From JABDKJ01 sp964609215 (GTDB lineage Bacteria > Bacteroidota > Bacteroidia > Flavobacteriales_D > JABDKJ01): a DNA stretch of 64,000 nucleotides. A program made the translations under genes and the position numbers. Each line of letters opens with the position of its first letter. Position 1 is the first letter of the stretch. The notes under the pieces were generated by a model that did no database searches, was not told where the DNA came from, and saw nothing but the letters and a program-made list of their open reading frames with translations. Positions 1-7,950 of the stretch are shown here, in pieces. Location: the NCBI GenBank assembly GCA_964609215.1, contig CAZSQZ010000001.1, positions 248,001 to 312,000 of the forward strand, given 5' to 3'.

Positions 1-1
1 G

Positions 2-1717
2 AAGGGGAAATCTTTTCTGAGATTAGCAGACTATTATTTCGATCAAAGAGAGTATTCTTCATCAAGTCAATTTTTTGATAGTACTATTACATATTTACCC
101 AATGACTATCCTAACTACGACATTATTGCAGCCAAAAAAGAAAGTCTTTCTGACTTAGTTAGAAACATTGAAATCATCTATGAGCAAGATAGTTTATTGG
201 CTTATTTGGATATGGATGAAGCTGATCGAATAAAGGCACTAGAAGATATTCAGGAAAAGCTGAGAATTGAAGAAGAAAAGAGAATAGAAGAAGAAAAAGC
301 GAAAAGAGATGCGCAATTAGCAGAGCTAAATCCTGGGGAAACGGGTGGAAAGAAAAATAATAAAGGAGGTACTTGGTATTTTTATAATTCTACGGCCAAG
401 AGCCAAGGTTTCGCGGAATTTAAAAGAGTTTTCGGTGAGCGAAAGTTAGAAGATAATTGGAGGAGAAAAGACAAACAATCCTTTGAAGATTTTGATATAA
501 ATAATCCTGAAGAGAGTCTTGCCGAAGAAGGAATAACAGCGAGTAATGTCCCTTCTATTGAAGATCTTTCTTCAAATATCCCTTTGAGTGAAGAAGCACA
601 AAAAGCCTCCCATGATAAAATTAAAGCTGCCCTTTATGAGATGGGTAATATTTATCGGGAAAATCTAAATGATTTGGACAATGCAATTGAAACGTTCGAG
701 GAACTCATTGGTAGATATCCGGATGATGAAATAGCATGTGTTTCAAAATATCAGCTTTATCGTTTATATAAAAAGAAAGAGGAAGGAAATTACCAAAGTT
801 TCGATCCACGAGCTACTTCCGGTTACTATAGGGAAAATATTATAGAAGAATGTGCTGATACAGAATTTGCTGCACTTATCACAAATCCAGAATCCTTAAA
901 GCAAACTGATGAGCAAAGAGAAGCTCTTGTTGAAGCATATAAGGAGGTTTATAGAAAATATAGAAGAAAAAGATATAATGAAGTTTTAATAGCGTGTTTG
1001 GATGTTATGAATAATGACCGTTCAAATGAACTACTTCCAAAATATTATTTCTTACGTGCAATGTCTATTGGGGGGCAAAAGGACAAGGCAAATTATATAA
1101 AAGCCCTGAAAGAAATTATTGCTGAATTTCCTGGAACCGAAGAAGAAGTTGAAGCAAAGAGACTTTTAGGAATTGTGAATGAAGGTGGTGGTTTCGGTAT
1201 AGAGGAAGAAGAATCTAGCCAAGAAAACATAACAGAGGAAAAGGAGGGGAAATCTGGTCAAGATAAAGAGACAAGTGCAGAGAATAACACTGATAAACAG
1301 GGAGAAGAATCTCAAACCAATGAAACTGAAGAAGAGAATAAGGTTTCAAGCACTTGGGTTTATAAGGAAGATATTGATCATTTCTTTCTATGTATTTTGC
1401 CAAATAGTGGGGTTGATCTGAATGGTATTAAAAGAACGTTGTCGGACTATCATGGAAGTAATTTTTCAGATGCTAATTTGAAAATAACCACCAGCTTTTT
1501 AGATCAAGATCATCAAATAATTCTGATTAGAAAATTTAATGGAAAGGCAACATCAATGAATTATTACAATGCTTTTTCATTCAACGATGGTGAATTGACC
1601 GAAATAAATAGCAAAGGATATCCCTTTTTTGTAATAAGTTCTACTAATTTTGCTACGCTATTTAAGGAGAAAGATATAGAAGGGTATAATAAATTCTTCA
1701 ACGAAGAATATTTTTAA
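2..1717 (+). CDS. porW: T9SS/gliding lipoprotein PorW/SprE, C-terminal part
   Basis: The frame is open from base 2 to the stop, so this is the C-terminal 571 residues of a longer protein whose start lies outside the window. PorW/SprE is an envelope TPR lipoprotein needed for type IX secretion and gliding. The visible part has a charged coiled-coil-like stretch with duplicated IEEEK units. It then has the family's typical WYFYN...F...FGERKLEDNWRRKD block (around base 370-470) and TPR-like helices (ALYEMGNIYRENLNDLDNAIETF). A very acidic linker follows (bases 1200-1350), then a small C-terminal alpha/beta domain. The position just upstream of a bactofilin and the ATP synthase genes is, as I recall, a common arrangement in Bacteroidota. 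The identification rests on the WYFYN/LEDNWR block and this context. Confidence 0.85.
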   Translation, partial: KGKSFLRLADYYFDQREYSSSSQFFDSTITYLPNDYPNYDIIAAKKESLSDLVRNIEIIYEQDSLLAYLDMDEADRIKALEDIQEKLRIEEEKRIEEEKAKRDAQLAELNPGETGGKKNNKGGTWYFYNSTAKSQGFAEFKRVFGERKLEDNWRRKDKQSFEDFDINNPEESLAEEGITASNVPSIEDLSSNIPLSEEAQKASHDKIKAALYEMGNIYRENLNDLDNAIETFEELIGRYPDDEIACVSKYQLYRLYKKKEEGNYQSFDPRATSGYYRENIIEECADTEFAALITNPESLKQTDEQREALVEAYKEVYRKYRRKRYNEVLIACLDVMNNDRSNELLPKYYFLRAMSIGGQKDKANYIKALKEIIAEFPGTEEEVEAKRLLGIVNEGGGFGIEEEESSQENITEEKEGKSGQDKETSAENNTDKQGEESQTNETEEENKVSSTWVYKEDIDHFFLCILPNSGVDLNGIKRTLSDYHGSNFSDANLKITTSFLDQDHQIILIRKFNGKATSMNYYNAFSFNDGELTEINSKGYPFFVISSTNFATLFKEKDIEGYNKFFNEEYF

Positions 1718-1778
1718 TCCCTTGATTATCAGCGGTTAATTATTAATTTTATCAGGTATTTTTTCAAAAAAAGAAAAT

Positions 1779-2186
1779 ATGGCAAGAAATAATGAAGTAG
1801 CTTCCACTGGCAAAGTAAATGCGATTGTAGAGGGAACTGTTATTGAAGGAAGTATTCAATCGGATGGAAATTTTCGAATTGACGGAAAAATTACTGGTAA
1901 TATCAACATAAAAGGAAGGTTAATAATTGGTGCAAAAGGCACTGTTGATGGTACTGTTGTATGCAATGATGCAGATATTGAAGGAACATTTCACGGTGAT
2001 ATTAAAATCAATAATTTGTTGAGTCTTAAATCCAGTTCTAAAATTACTGGGGATGCAGTTTTCCAAAGATTAAAAGTAGAAGAAGGTGCTCAGCTGGCGT
2101 GCACGTGCAATATTAAATCTGGGAAAGCTTCAATGAACGGACAAGGAAATGCAAAAGAAGTACTTCAAGAAGCAGCAGTGGCTTAA
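1779..2186 (+). CDS. Bactofilin (polymer-forming cytoskeletal protein)
   Basis: This 135-residue protein consists almost entirely of the bactofilin (DUF583) fold. Short glycine/valine-rich strands (EGTVIEGSI, DGKITGNI, KGRLIIGAKGTVDGTV, ADIEGTFHGDI) build a right-handed beta-helix with short polar tails. Bactofilins polymerise into filaments at the inner membrane and scaffold wall or envelope machines. It starts 61 nt after porW and ends 2 nt before the next gene, so it probably shares a transcript with them. What it scaffolds here cannot be read from sequence; the neighbours suggest an envelope role. Confidence 0.92.
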   Translation: MARNNEVASTGKVNAIVEGTVIEGSIQSDGNFRIDGKITGNINIKGRLIIGAKGTVDGTVVCNDADIEGTFHGDIKINNLLSLKSSSKITGDAVFQRLKVEEGAQLACTCNIKSGKASMNGQGNAKEVLQEAAVA

Positions 2187-2188
2187 GG

Positions 2189-2581
2189 ATGTCTCCAAAT
2201 AAATTTCTCACCAGACTTCTAATTTTTACTCTATTATTAATTGGAATTACCTACGTTCTTAATTCCAACTATAATTTCTCTTCTAATTACATTCTATATT
2301 CTCTTGGTTTCGTAATTTTTATCCTAATTAGTTTTTTGACCTATAGAAATTTGCATAATGCCGTTTCCCAAAGACCAGCATTATTTGTAAATCGCTTTAT
2401 GGCTTCTATTGTTATTAAGCTATTTGTCTTCATAGCTTTATTAATTTCTGTTGGTTTTTCCTTAGAAAAGGTGGAAGTAAAGGTTTTTGCGGTGTTTTAT
2501 TTGTCTTTATATCTGCTTTATACCATATTTTTGACTTCCCACATGCTGAAATTGAAAAATGGACTTGGAGAAAAAGCCTAA
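2189..2581 (+). CDS. Small four-helix membrane protein preceding AtpZ
   Basis: This 130-residue protein has about four hydrophobic segments (roughly residues 8-25, 32-50, 70-88 and 95-115) and almost no soluble domain. I do not recognise a characterised family. It occupies the place where atpI lies in many ATP synthase operons. Its stop overlaps the following AtpZ-like gene by 23 nt, so translation is probably coupled. The start ATG lies 2 nt after the bactofilin stop with AAGG just upstream. A role in F0 assembly is inference from position only; it lacks recognisable AtpI motifs. Confidence 0.8.
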   Translation: MSPNKFLTRLLIFTLLLIGITYVLNSNYNFSSNYILYSLGFVIFILISFLTYRNLHNAVSQRPALFVNRFMASIVIKLFVFIALLISVGFSLEKVEVKVFAVFYLSLYLLYTIFLTSHMLKLKNGLGEKA

Positions 2582-2777
2582 ATCCAACATTGGAAAGTAT
2601 GTACAATACTCTACCATGGGCTTCCAAATTATTGGTTTCTTTCTTGTTTTCACATTTCTTGGAAAATGGCTGGATACCAATCACCCAAATGAAAATTTCA
2701 ACTTCACCACAATAGGAGTTTTTGTTGGACTATTCATATCTCTCTACTTTTTATTCAAACCTTTACTAAAAAAGTGA
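2559..2777 (+). CDS. AtpZ/AtpI-family F0F1 ATPase accessory protein
   Basis: This 72-residue protein has two transmembrane segments (about 20-38 and 48-66) separated by a short loop containing GKWLD. This is the arrangement of the AtpZ/AtpI putative F0F1-ATPase accessory family, whose members help c-ring assembly or Mg2+/Ca2+ handling. It overlaps the upstream membrane protein by 23 nt in another frame and precedes atpB by 78 nt. That short gap carries its own promoter-like sequence. The family assignment comes from size, the helical hairpin and gene position rather than a catalytic motif. Confidence 0.8.
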   Translation: MDLEKKPKSNIGKYVQYSTMGFQIIGFFLVFTFLGKWLDTNHPNENFNFTTIGVFVGLFISLYFLFKPLLKK

Positions 2778-2828
2778 TTTTTTTTCATCTAAAAGAGTAA
2801 ATAGGTTTTCTCTTTTGGAATAAAAATC

Positions 2829-2836
2829 TACTTTTG
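2829..2836 (+). promoter_or_regulatory. Promoter -7 element (TAnnTTTG) for atpB
   Basis: TACTTTTG matches the Bacteroidota sigma-ABfr -7 consensus TAnnTTTG at every defined base. It lies 19 nt upstream of the atpB start, followed by CAGCG. No TTG is present at the usual 17-23 nt upstream distance. A 7-bp inverted repeat (AAAAGAG at 2791-2797, CTCTTTT at 2810-2816) lies immediately upstream. The element suggests the F0F1 subunits can be transcribed separately from porW and the bactofilin. Confidence 0.6.
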
Positions 2837-2855
2837 CAGCGAATTAGAAAAGGCA

Positions 2856-3998
2856 TTGAAATCCTTGAAGAAAAAAAGCGTAAAAATCAATCAAAATTTG
2901 ATTCAAAAATTACTCATTTTGGGATGCGTTTTGTTTGCATCTGTTGGTACTTTAAAAGCTGATGATTCAGGGGATAGCCATGGTGGTGAATTTAATGCTG
3001 GTGAAATGATAATGCACCATATTCAAGATTCCCATGAATGGCATCTTTGGGATACTAAAGATGAAAATGGTGAAATTCACGGTGTTTCTATTCCACTCCC
3101 GGTTATTGCTTATCATGAAGGAAAAGGCTTAAAAGCTTTCATGTCTTCTAAATTTCATCATGGAAAAGACCCGTATGAAGGATATGCTCTAGATCATGGC
3201 AAACTCATATATGTTGGTGATAAAGGAATCACTAAGGATGCGGAAGGCCATATCGCGTATAATAAAGAAGAGACGGCAAAGATTTGGGATTTTTCAATTA
3301 CCAAAAATGTACTTACTCTTTTTATAGTTGCTTTTCTGGTAATCCTTGTCTTTACGAGCATAGGAAAAGCTTACAACAGAAAACCCAATACTGCACCCAA
3401 AGGTATTCAGTCTTTCTTTGAACCCATCATTATGTTCATTAGAGATGATATCGCCAGACCTATCATTGGTGAGAAGAAATACATGAAATTTCTTCCATTT
3501 CTTTTAAGTGTATTCTTTTTTATTTGGTTTGGAAATATGCTTGGACTGATACCATTTATTCCTGGTGGAGCTAATATGACCGGTAACATTTCAGTTACCC
3601 TAGTTCTAGCAATTATAACATTTGTGATTACCACTATAAATGGTAATGGAAACTATTGGAGACATATTTTGGCAATGCCTGGTGTTCCTTGGCCTTTGTA
3701 TGTTATTCTAACTCCTATTGAAATCATAGGGATGTTTTTAAAGCCTCTTGTTCTTGCAATACGTTTGTTTGCAAATATCACTGCAGGACACATCACTATA
3801 TTGGCCTTTTTGGCATTAATTTTCATTATACAACAAAGTGCAGGAAATATTCCTGCAAGTGGAACGGCTATTGCTAGCGTTTTGCTATCTGTTTTTATGA
3901 CCTTTTTAGAAATTTTAGTTGCTTTCTTGCAAGCCTTTATATTTACATTATTATCAGCGACTTATTTCGCTGCGGCAACGGAAGAAGCACACCATTAA
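2856..3998 (+). CDS. atpB: ATP synthase F0 subunit a
   Basis: Subunit a forms the proton half-channels next to the c-ring in the inner membrane. The C-terminal two thirds carry the family's helices and the essential arginine, Arg303, in LVLAIRLFANITAGH. At 380 residues it is about 100 longer than the E. coli protein. The extra N-terminus has a signal-peptide-like segment followed by about 110 residues rich in His, Asp and Gly, an architecture I associate with Bacteroidota AtpB. The start is TTG: no upstream in-frame ATG exists and the first internal ATG would remove the signal-like segment. It is the first gene of the atpBEFHAG run, with a promoter-like element 19 nt upstream. Confidence 0.95.
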   Translation: MKSLKKKSVKINQNLIQKLLILGCVLFASVGTLKADDSGDSHGGEFNAGEMIMHHIQDSHEWHLWDTKDENGEIHGVSIPLPVIAYHEGKGLKAFMSSKFHHGKDPYEGYALDHGKLIYVGDKGITKDAEGHIAYNKEETAKIWDFSITKNVLTLFIVAFLVILVFTSIGKAYNRKPNTAPKGIQSFFEPIIMFIRDDIARPIIGEKKYMKFLPFLLSVFFFIWFGNMLGLIPFIPGGANMTGNISVTLVLAIITFVITTINGNGNYWRHILAMPGVPWPLYVILTPIEIIGMFLKPLVLAIRLFANITAGHITILAFLALIFIIQQSAGNIPASGTAIASVLLSVFMTFLEILVAFLQAFIFTLLSATYFAAATEEAHH

Positions 3999-4029
3999 TT
4001 AGAATATAGAATAGATTAAATATCAAATT

Positions 4030-4266
4030 ATGTTAACAGCAATTTTATTAGACAGTGTTCATTTAGGATTAGCAGCAGTTGGTGCTGGATTAGCAGCGAT
4101 TGGTGCTGGTATTGGAATTGGTAGAATTGGTGGAGATGCCGTTCAAGCTATGGCAAGACAACCAGAAGCTGCTAACGACTTAAGAACAAATATGATTTTG
4201 ACTGCGGCTCTAGTTGAGGGTGCTGCAATCATTGCCATCGTTGTAGCGTTCTTGGTTGTAATATAA
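4030..4266 (+). CDS. atpE: ATP synthase F0 subunit c
   Basis: This 78-residue helical hairpin makes up the rotor ring. Helix 1 has the glycine repeat GAGIGIGRIGG. The polar loop has the conserved RQP (Arg43-Gln44-Pro45), and helix 2 carries the ion-binding carboxylate Glu63 in ALVEGAAI. The residues that define Na+-binding rings (a Gln on helix 1 and Ser/Thr after the Glu) are absent, so a proton ring is most likely. It lies 31 nt after atpB and 15 nt before atpF. Confidence 0.97.
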   Translation: MLTAILLDSVHLGLAAVGAGLAAIGAGIGIGRIGGDAVQAMARQPEAANDLRTNMILTAALVEGAAIIAIVVAFLVVI

Positions 4267-4281
4267 AAAGTAAAAAAATAC

Positions 4282-4782
4282 ATGTTTTTAAGTTTAATAG
4301 AACCCGAATTTGGGCTATTCTTTTGGATGCTAGTGGTTTTCACAATTGTGATGCTACTGCTCAAAAAGTTTGCTTGGGGACCAATCTTACAAGGCTTAAA
4401 GAATCGAGAGGACTCTATTTCAGAGGCTCTTGAATCTGCTAAAAGAGCTAAGGAAGAAATGGCCCAGCTTAATGCTAGCAATGAAGAGCTTTTAAAAGAA
4501 GCGCGTTCAGAACGCGACAAGCTTTTAAAAGAAGCTAAAGACACGAGAGATTCAATTGTGTCCAAAGCTGAATCTGAAGCCAAAGCTAAAGCCGAGGCCA
4601 TTGTAGCCAAGGCTAAAGAAGACATCCAAAATGAGAAAATGGCGGCAATGAGTGAATTGAAAAACCAAGTCGCTGCAATTTCTCTGGAAATAGCCGAAAA
4701 AGTAGTAAGGAAGAAGCTCGATAGCGATACTGAGCAAAAGTCCTTGATTAATGATCTTGTAAAAGACCTGAACATCAATTAA
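4282..4782 (+). CDS. atpF: ATP synthase F0 subunit b
   Basis: This is the peripheral stalk subunit, 166 residues. One N-terminal transmembrane helix (about residues 9-28, FGLFFWMLVVFTIVMLLL) is followed by a long Ala/Glu/Lys-rich coiled coil, ending in a region that contacts subunit delta. The stop codon and the atpH start share one base (TAATG at 4780-4784), which implies translational coupling. Only one b-type gene is present, so the stalk is presumably a homodimer. Confidence 0.95.
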   Translation: MFLSLIEPEFGLFFWMLVVFTIVMLLLKKFAWGPILQGLKNREDSISEALESAKRAKEEMAQLNASNEELLKEARSERDKLLKEAKDTRDSIVSKAESEAKAKAEAIVAKAKEDIQNEKMAAMSELKNQVAAISLEIAEKVVRKKLDSDTEQKSLINDLVKDLNIN

Positions 4783-5339
4783 TGAGACCGACTAGAGTAG
4801 CAAATAGATATGCAAAGTCACTTTTACAATTAGCCATTCAAAAGAATGCGATTGATGAGGTGTATGAAGACATGAATACGATTAGCGATGCTATTGTTGA
4901 CAGTCGTGATCTAGATTTACTCTTGAAAAGTCCGATTATTAAATCTGATAAAAAGGGAACCATTCTCAGTCAAATATTTGATGGTAAGATTTCTAAATTA
5001 AGCACAGAATTCATGAATATTCTCGTTCGTAAGAAAAGAGAAAGTATTCTTGAAGTTGTTGCAGATGAATTTGAGATCCTATACAAAACCCATAAAGATA
5101 TTACTGTTGCTGAGGTAAGAACGGCAACTGCATTGGATGAAGCTTTGAGAGCTGAAATAATGCAGGTAGTAAAGAAAATGGCTCCTAATCAGGTAGAGTT
5201 AAAAGAGATTATTGATCCCGAAATTATCGGTGGGTTCATTATTAAAGTAGGCGATAAACAGGTAGATGCAAGTGTTCTTAGAAAACTTACAGAGTATAGA
5301 AAGACATTTAGCAAGAACCCTTATGTTGCTGATTTTTAA
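4782..5339 (+). CDS. atpH: ATP synthase F1 subunit delta
   Basis: This 185-residue protein links F1 to the peripheral stalk. The N-terminal helical domain begins RVANRYAKSLLQLA, typical of delta/OSCP. The C-terminal part has the conserved IDPEIIGGFIIKVGDKQVDASV segment (split here as IDPEIIGGFIIK then VGDKQVDASV). The start overlaps the atpF stop by one base, and atpA begins 19 nt downstream. Confidence 0.95.
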   Translation: MRPTRVANRYAKSLLQLAIQKNAIDEVYEDMNTISDAIVDSRDLDLLLKSPIIKSDKKGTILSQIFDGKISKLSTEFMNILVRKKRESILEVVADEFEILYKTHKDITVAEVRTATALDEALRAEIMQVVKKMAPNQVELKEIIDPEIIGGFIIKVGDKQVDASVLRKLTEYRKTFSKNPYVADF

Positions 5340-5358
5340 AATTTTTAAAAGATAAATT

Positions 5359-6936
5359 ATGGCAGAGGTTAAGCCAGCTGAGGTTTCAGCCATCTTAAGA
5401 GAACAACTTGCAGGAAGCACTTCAACAAATGAGTTAGAAGAAGTGGGTACTGTGCTCCAAGTAGGAGATGGTATTGCAAGAATTTACGGAATGTCTAATG
5501 TACAATCTGGAGAGCTAATCGAATTTGCGAATGGCTTGAAAGGAATTGTACTTAACCTTGAAGAAGACAACGTTGGAGCGGTTATTTTAGGTTCTTCAAC
5601 TGAGATCAAGGAAGGTGATAGCGTAAAGAGAACATCTCAAATTGCATCTCTTAATGTAGGTGAAGGAATGCTCGGTCGTATAGTAAATACACTGGGAGAA
5701 CCTATTGACGGAAAAGGTCCAATTGAAGGTGAAACTTTCGAGATGCCAATTGAGCGAAAAGCACCAGGTGTAATTTATAGACAACCTGTAAATGAGCCAT
5801 TACAAACTGGTATCAAGGCGATTGACTCAATGATTCCAATTGGAAGAGGTCAAAGAGAGCTTATTATTGGCGACCGTCAAACTGGAAAATCTACTGTTGC
5901 CATTGACACGATCATCAACCAAAAAGAATTTTACGATAAAGGAGAGCCTGTATTTTGTATCTACGTTGCTGTAGGTCAAAAAGGTTCTACCGTTGCTGCT
6001 GTAGCTCAAACTCTTGAGGCTAACGGAGCAATGCCCTATACGGTAATTGTGGCTGCAAATGCATCCGATTCTGCTCCTATGCAGTTCTATGCACCTTTTG
6101 CCGGAGCAGCAATTGGAGAGTACTTTAGAGATACTGGTAGACCTGCCTTGATTGTTTATGATGATTTATCCAAACAAGCAGTTGCCTATCGTGAGGTTTC
6201 TCTTTTACTAAGACGTCCACCAGGACGTGAAGCTTATCCTGGAGATGTATTCTACTTACACTCTAGATTATTAGAAAGAGCGGCTAAAATAAATGCCTCT
6301 GATACCATTGCCTCGCAAATGAATGATTTGCCTGATTCCTTGAAAGGTAAAGTAAAAGGTGGTGGTTCCTTAACTGCACTTCCTATCATTGAGACTCAAG
6401 CAGGGGATGTTTCTGCATATATTCCAACCAATGTAATTTCGATTACTGACGGTCAGATTTTCTTAGAATCGAACTTATTCCTTTCTGGTGTTAGGCCAGC
6501 GATTAACGTGGGTATTTCAGTATCCCGTGTAGGAGGTTCGGCTCAGATCAAATCAATGAAGAAAGTATCAGGTACACTGAAATTAGATCAGGCACAATTC
6601 CGTGAGTTGGAGGCCTTTGCAAAATTTGGTTCAGACTTAGATGCTGCTACAATGGCTGTTCTTGGAAAAGGAAAAAGAAACGTGGAAATATTGAAACAGA
6701 ATTTGAATTCTCCGCTTTCAGTAGAAAAGCAAACAGCAATTATTTACTGCGGAACTAATGGATTAATCAATAATGTTCCTGTTGAAAAAGTAAAAGAATT
6801 TGAAGACAGATATTTAACGGTTCTTGAAAACAGTCACAGAAATATTTTAGATGAAATTGCTGCTGGAAAATTAACGGACGAAGTGAAATCTACTCTGGAA
6901 TCAGTTGCAGCAGATGTGTCTAAAGACTTTGAATAA
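5359..6936 (+). CDS. atpA: ATP synthase F1 subunit alpha
   Basis: This 525-residue alpha subunit is the non-catalytic nucleotide-binding part of F1. The Walker A motif is GDRQTGKS with Lys177, close to its position in E. coli. The motif VYDDLSKQAVAYREVSLLLRR, shown here in two parts (VYDDLSKQAV / AYREVSLLLRR), and PGREAYPGDVFYLHSRLLER are also typical. Length is normal for bacteria. The catalytic beta subunit (atpD) and epsilon (atpC) are not in this window, so F1 must be completed from another locus. Confidence 0.98.
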   Translation: MAEVKPAEVSAILREQLAGSTSTNELEEVGTVLQVGDGIARIYGMSNVQSGELIEFANGLKGIVLNLEEDNVGAVILGSSTEIKEGDSVKRTSQIASLNVGEGMLGRIVNTLGEPIDGKGPIEGETFEMPIERKAPGVIYRQPVNEPLQTGIKAIDSMIPIGRGQRELIIGDRQTGKSTVAIDTIINQKEFYDKGEPVFCIYVAVGQKGSTVAAVAQTLEANGAMPYTVIVAANASDSAPMQFYAPFAGAAIGEYFRDTGRPALIVYDDLSKQAVAYREVSLLLRRPPGREAYPGDVFYLHSRLLERAAKINASDTIASQMNDLPDSLKGKVKGGGSLTALPIIETQAGDVSAYIPTNVISITDGQIFLESNLFLSGVRPAINVGISVSRVGGSAQIKSMKKVSGTLKLDQAQFRELEAFAKFGSDLDAATMAVLGKGKRNVEILKQNLNSPLSVEKQTAIIYCGTNGLINNVPVEKVKEFEDRYLTVLENSHRNILDEIAAGKLTDEVKSTLESVAADVSKDFE

Positions 6937-6945
6937 AATAGAGAT

Positions 6946-7821
6946 TTGGCCAATCTAAAAGAAATACGAAGCAGGATTAGTTCAGTAGGATCTACTATGC
7001 AGATTACCTCTGCAATGAAAATGGTTTCTGCAGCTAAATTGAAAAGAGCTCAAAATGCAATAGTTCAAATGCGTCCTTATGCAGAGAAATTGCAAGAAAT
7101 CTTGAGTAATTTATCTGGGAGTTTAAATCCTAGTGAAAATGTGTATTCTGCAGAACGTGAGACTAAAAAGGGATTAATAATAGCTATTGCCTCAAATAGA
7201 GGTCTTGCCGGGGCTTTTAATAATAACATTATAAAAGAGGCCAGCCAAATCATTAGAAGCCATGAAAACGTCTCTTTTGAAGTATTAGGGCTTGGTAAAA
7301 AGGCTTACGACCATTTTAGAAAAAGCTCTTATCATTCGAACGATTCTTTTGGAGATAAATACGTTTCTCTTTTTGACGAATTGAGTTTTGCCTATGTTTC
7401 TTCTATTGCAGAAAATGTAATGCAGAAATTCGTTGAAGGAAATTACGATAAGGTGTTCATTGTTTACAATAGCTTCAAAAATGCTGGTGTTCAAATTGTT
7501 AAAACAGAACAGTTTTTACCCATTGTTCCTCCAGAAGTAAACCCAGAAGATTCCTCGGCTGTAGAATATATTTTTGAGCCAGACAAAAAGACCATCGTTG
7601 AAGACTTAATACCAAAGTCATTAAAAATTCAATTATATAAAGGCATTTTAGATTCTCACGCTAGTGAGCACGGAGCAAGAATGACAGCAATGCATAAAGC
7701 AACGGAAAATGCAACTGAGCTCCAGAAAGAATTGAAGTTGACTTATAACAAAGCCAGACAAGCTGCAATTACTGCAGAGATTTTGGAGATTGTTGGCGGA
7801 GCGGAAGCATTGAATGGTTAA
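6946..7821 (+). CDS. atpG: ATP synthase F1 subunit gamma
   Basis: This is the central rotor shaft subunit, 291 residues. The N-terminus (MANLKEIRSRISSVGSTMQI) and the C-terminal coiled coil (MHKATENATELQKELKLTYN, then KARQAAITAEILEIVGGAEA) are the conserved family ends. The start is TTG, 9 nt after the atpA stop. It matches the family N-terminus exactly, whereas the next ATG would remove conserved residues. This is the last gene of the operon and is followed about 80 nt later by a strong terminator. Confidence 0.97.
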   Translation: MANLKEIRSRISSVGSTMQITSAMKMVSAAKLKRAQNAIVQMRPYAEKLQEILSNLSGSLNPSENVYSAERETKKGLIIAIASNRGLAGAFNNNIIKEASQIIRSHENVSFEVLGLGKKAYDHFRKSSYHSNDSFGDKYVSLFDELSFAYVSSIAENVMQKFVEGNYDKVFIVYNSFKNAGVQIVKTEQFLPIVPPEVNPEDSSAVEYIFEPDKKTIVEDLIPKSLKIQLYKGILDSHASEHGARMTAMHKATENATELQKELKLTYNKARQAAITAEILEIVGGAEALNG

Positions 7822-7901
7822 CATTATTATGTTTCTTTTGGTTCTAGAATTGGATCAACCATTTCCATAGAAAGTATTTAACTTGTAAAGTACTGAAAAC
7901 A

Positions 7902-7930
7902 AAAAAGGAGATCATAATGATCTCCTTTTT
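7902..7930. terminator. Bidirectional terminator between atpG and susD
   Basis: GGAGATCA (7907-7914) pairs perfectly with TGATCTCC (7918-7925) around a 3-nt loop. The hairpin is flanked by AAAAA on the left and TTTTT on the right, so either strand has a GC-bearing stem followed by a U tract. It lies between the convergent atpG and susD genes and can terminate both. Confidence 0.9.
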
Positions 7931-7950
7931 CTATATTATAATTTCTAACC

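Noticed and set aside
4143..4778. 211-residue open frame on the minus strand opposite atpE/atpF
   Set aside because: It lies antisense to two unmistakable ATP synthase genes. Its Ser/Ala/Leu-rich sequence is the mirror of the Ala/Glu/Lys-rich coiled coil of subunit b.
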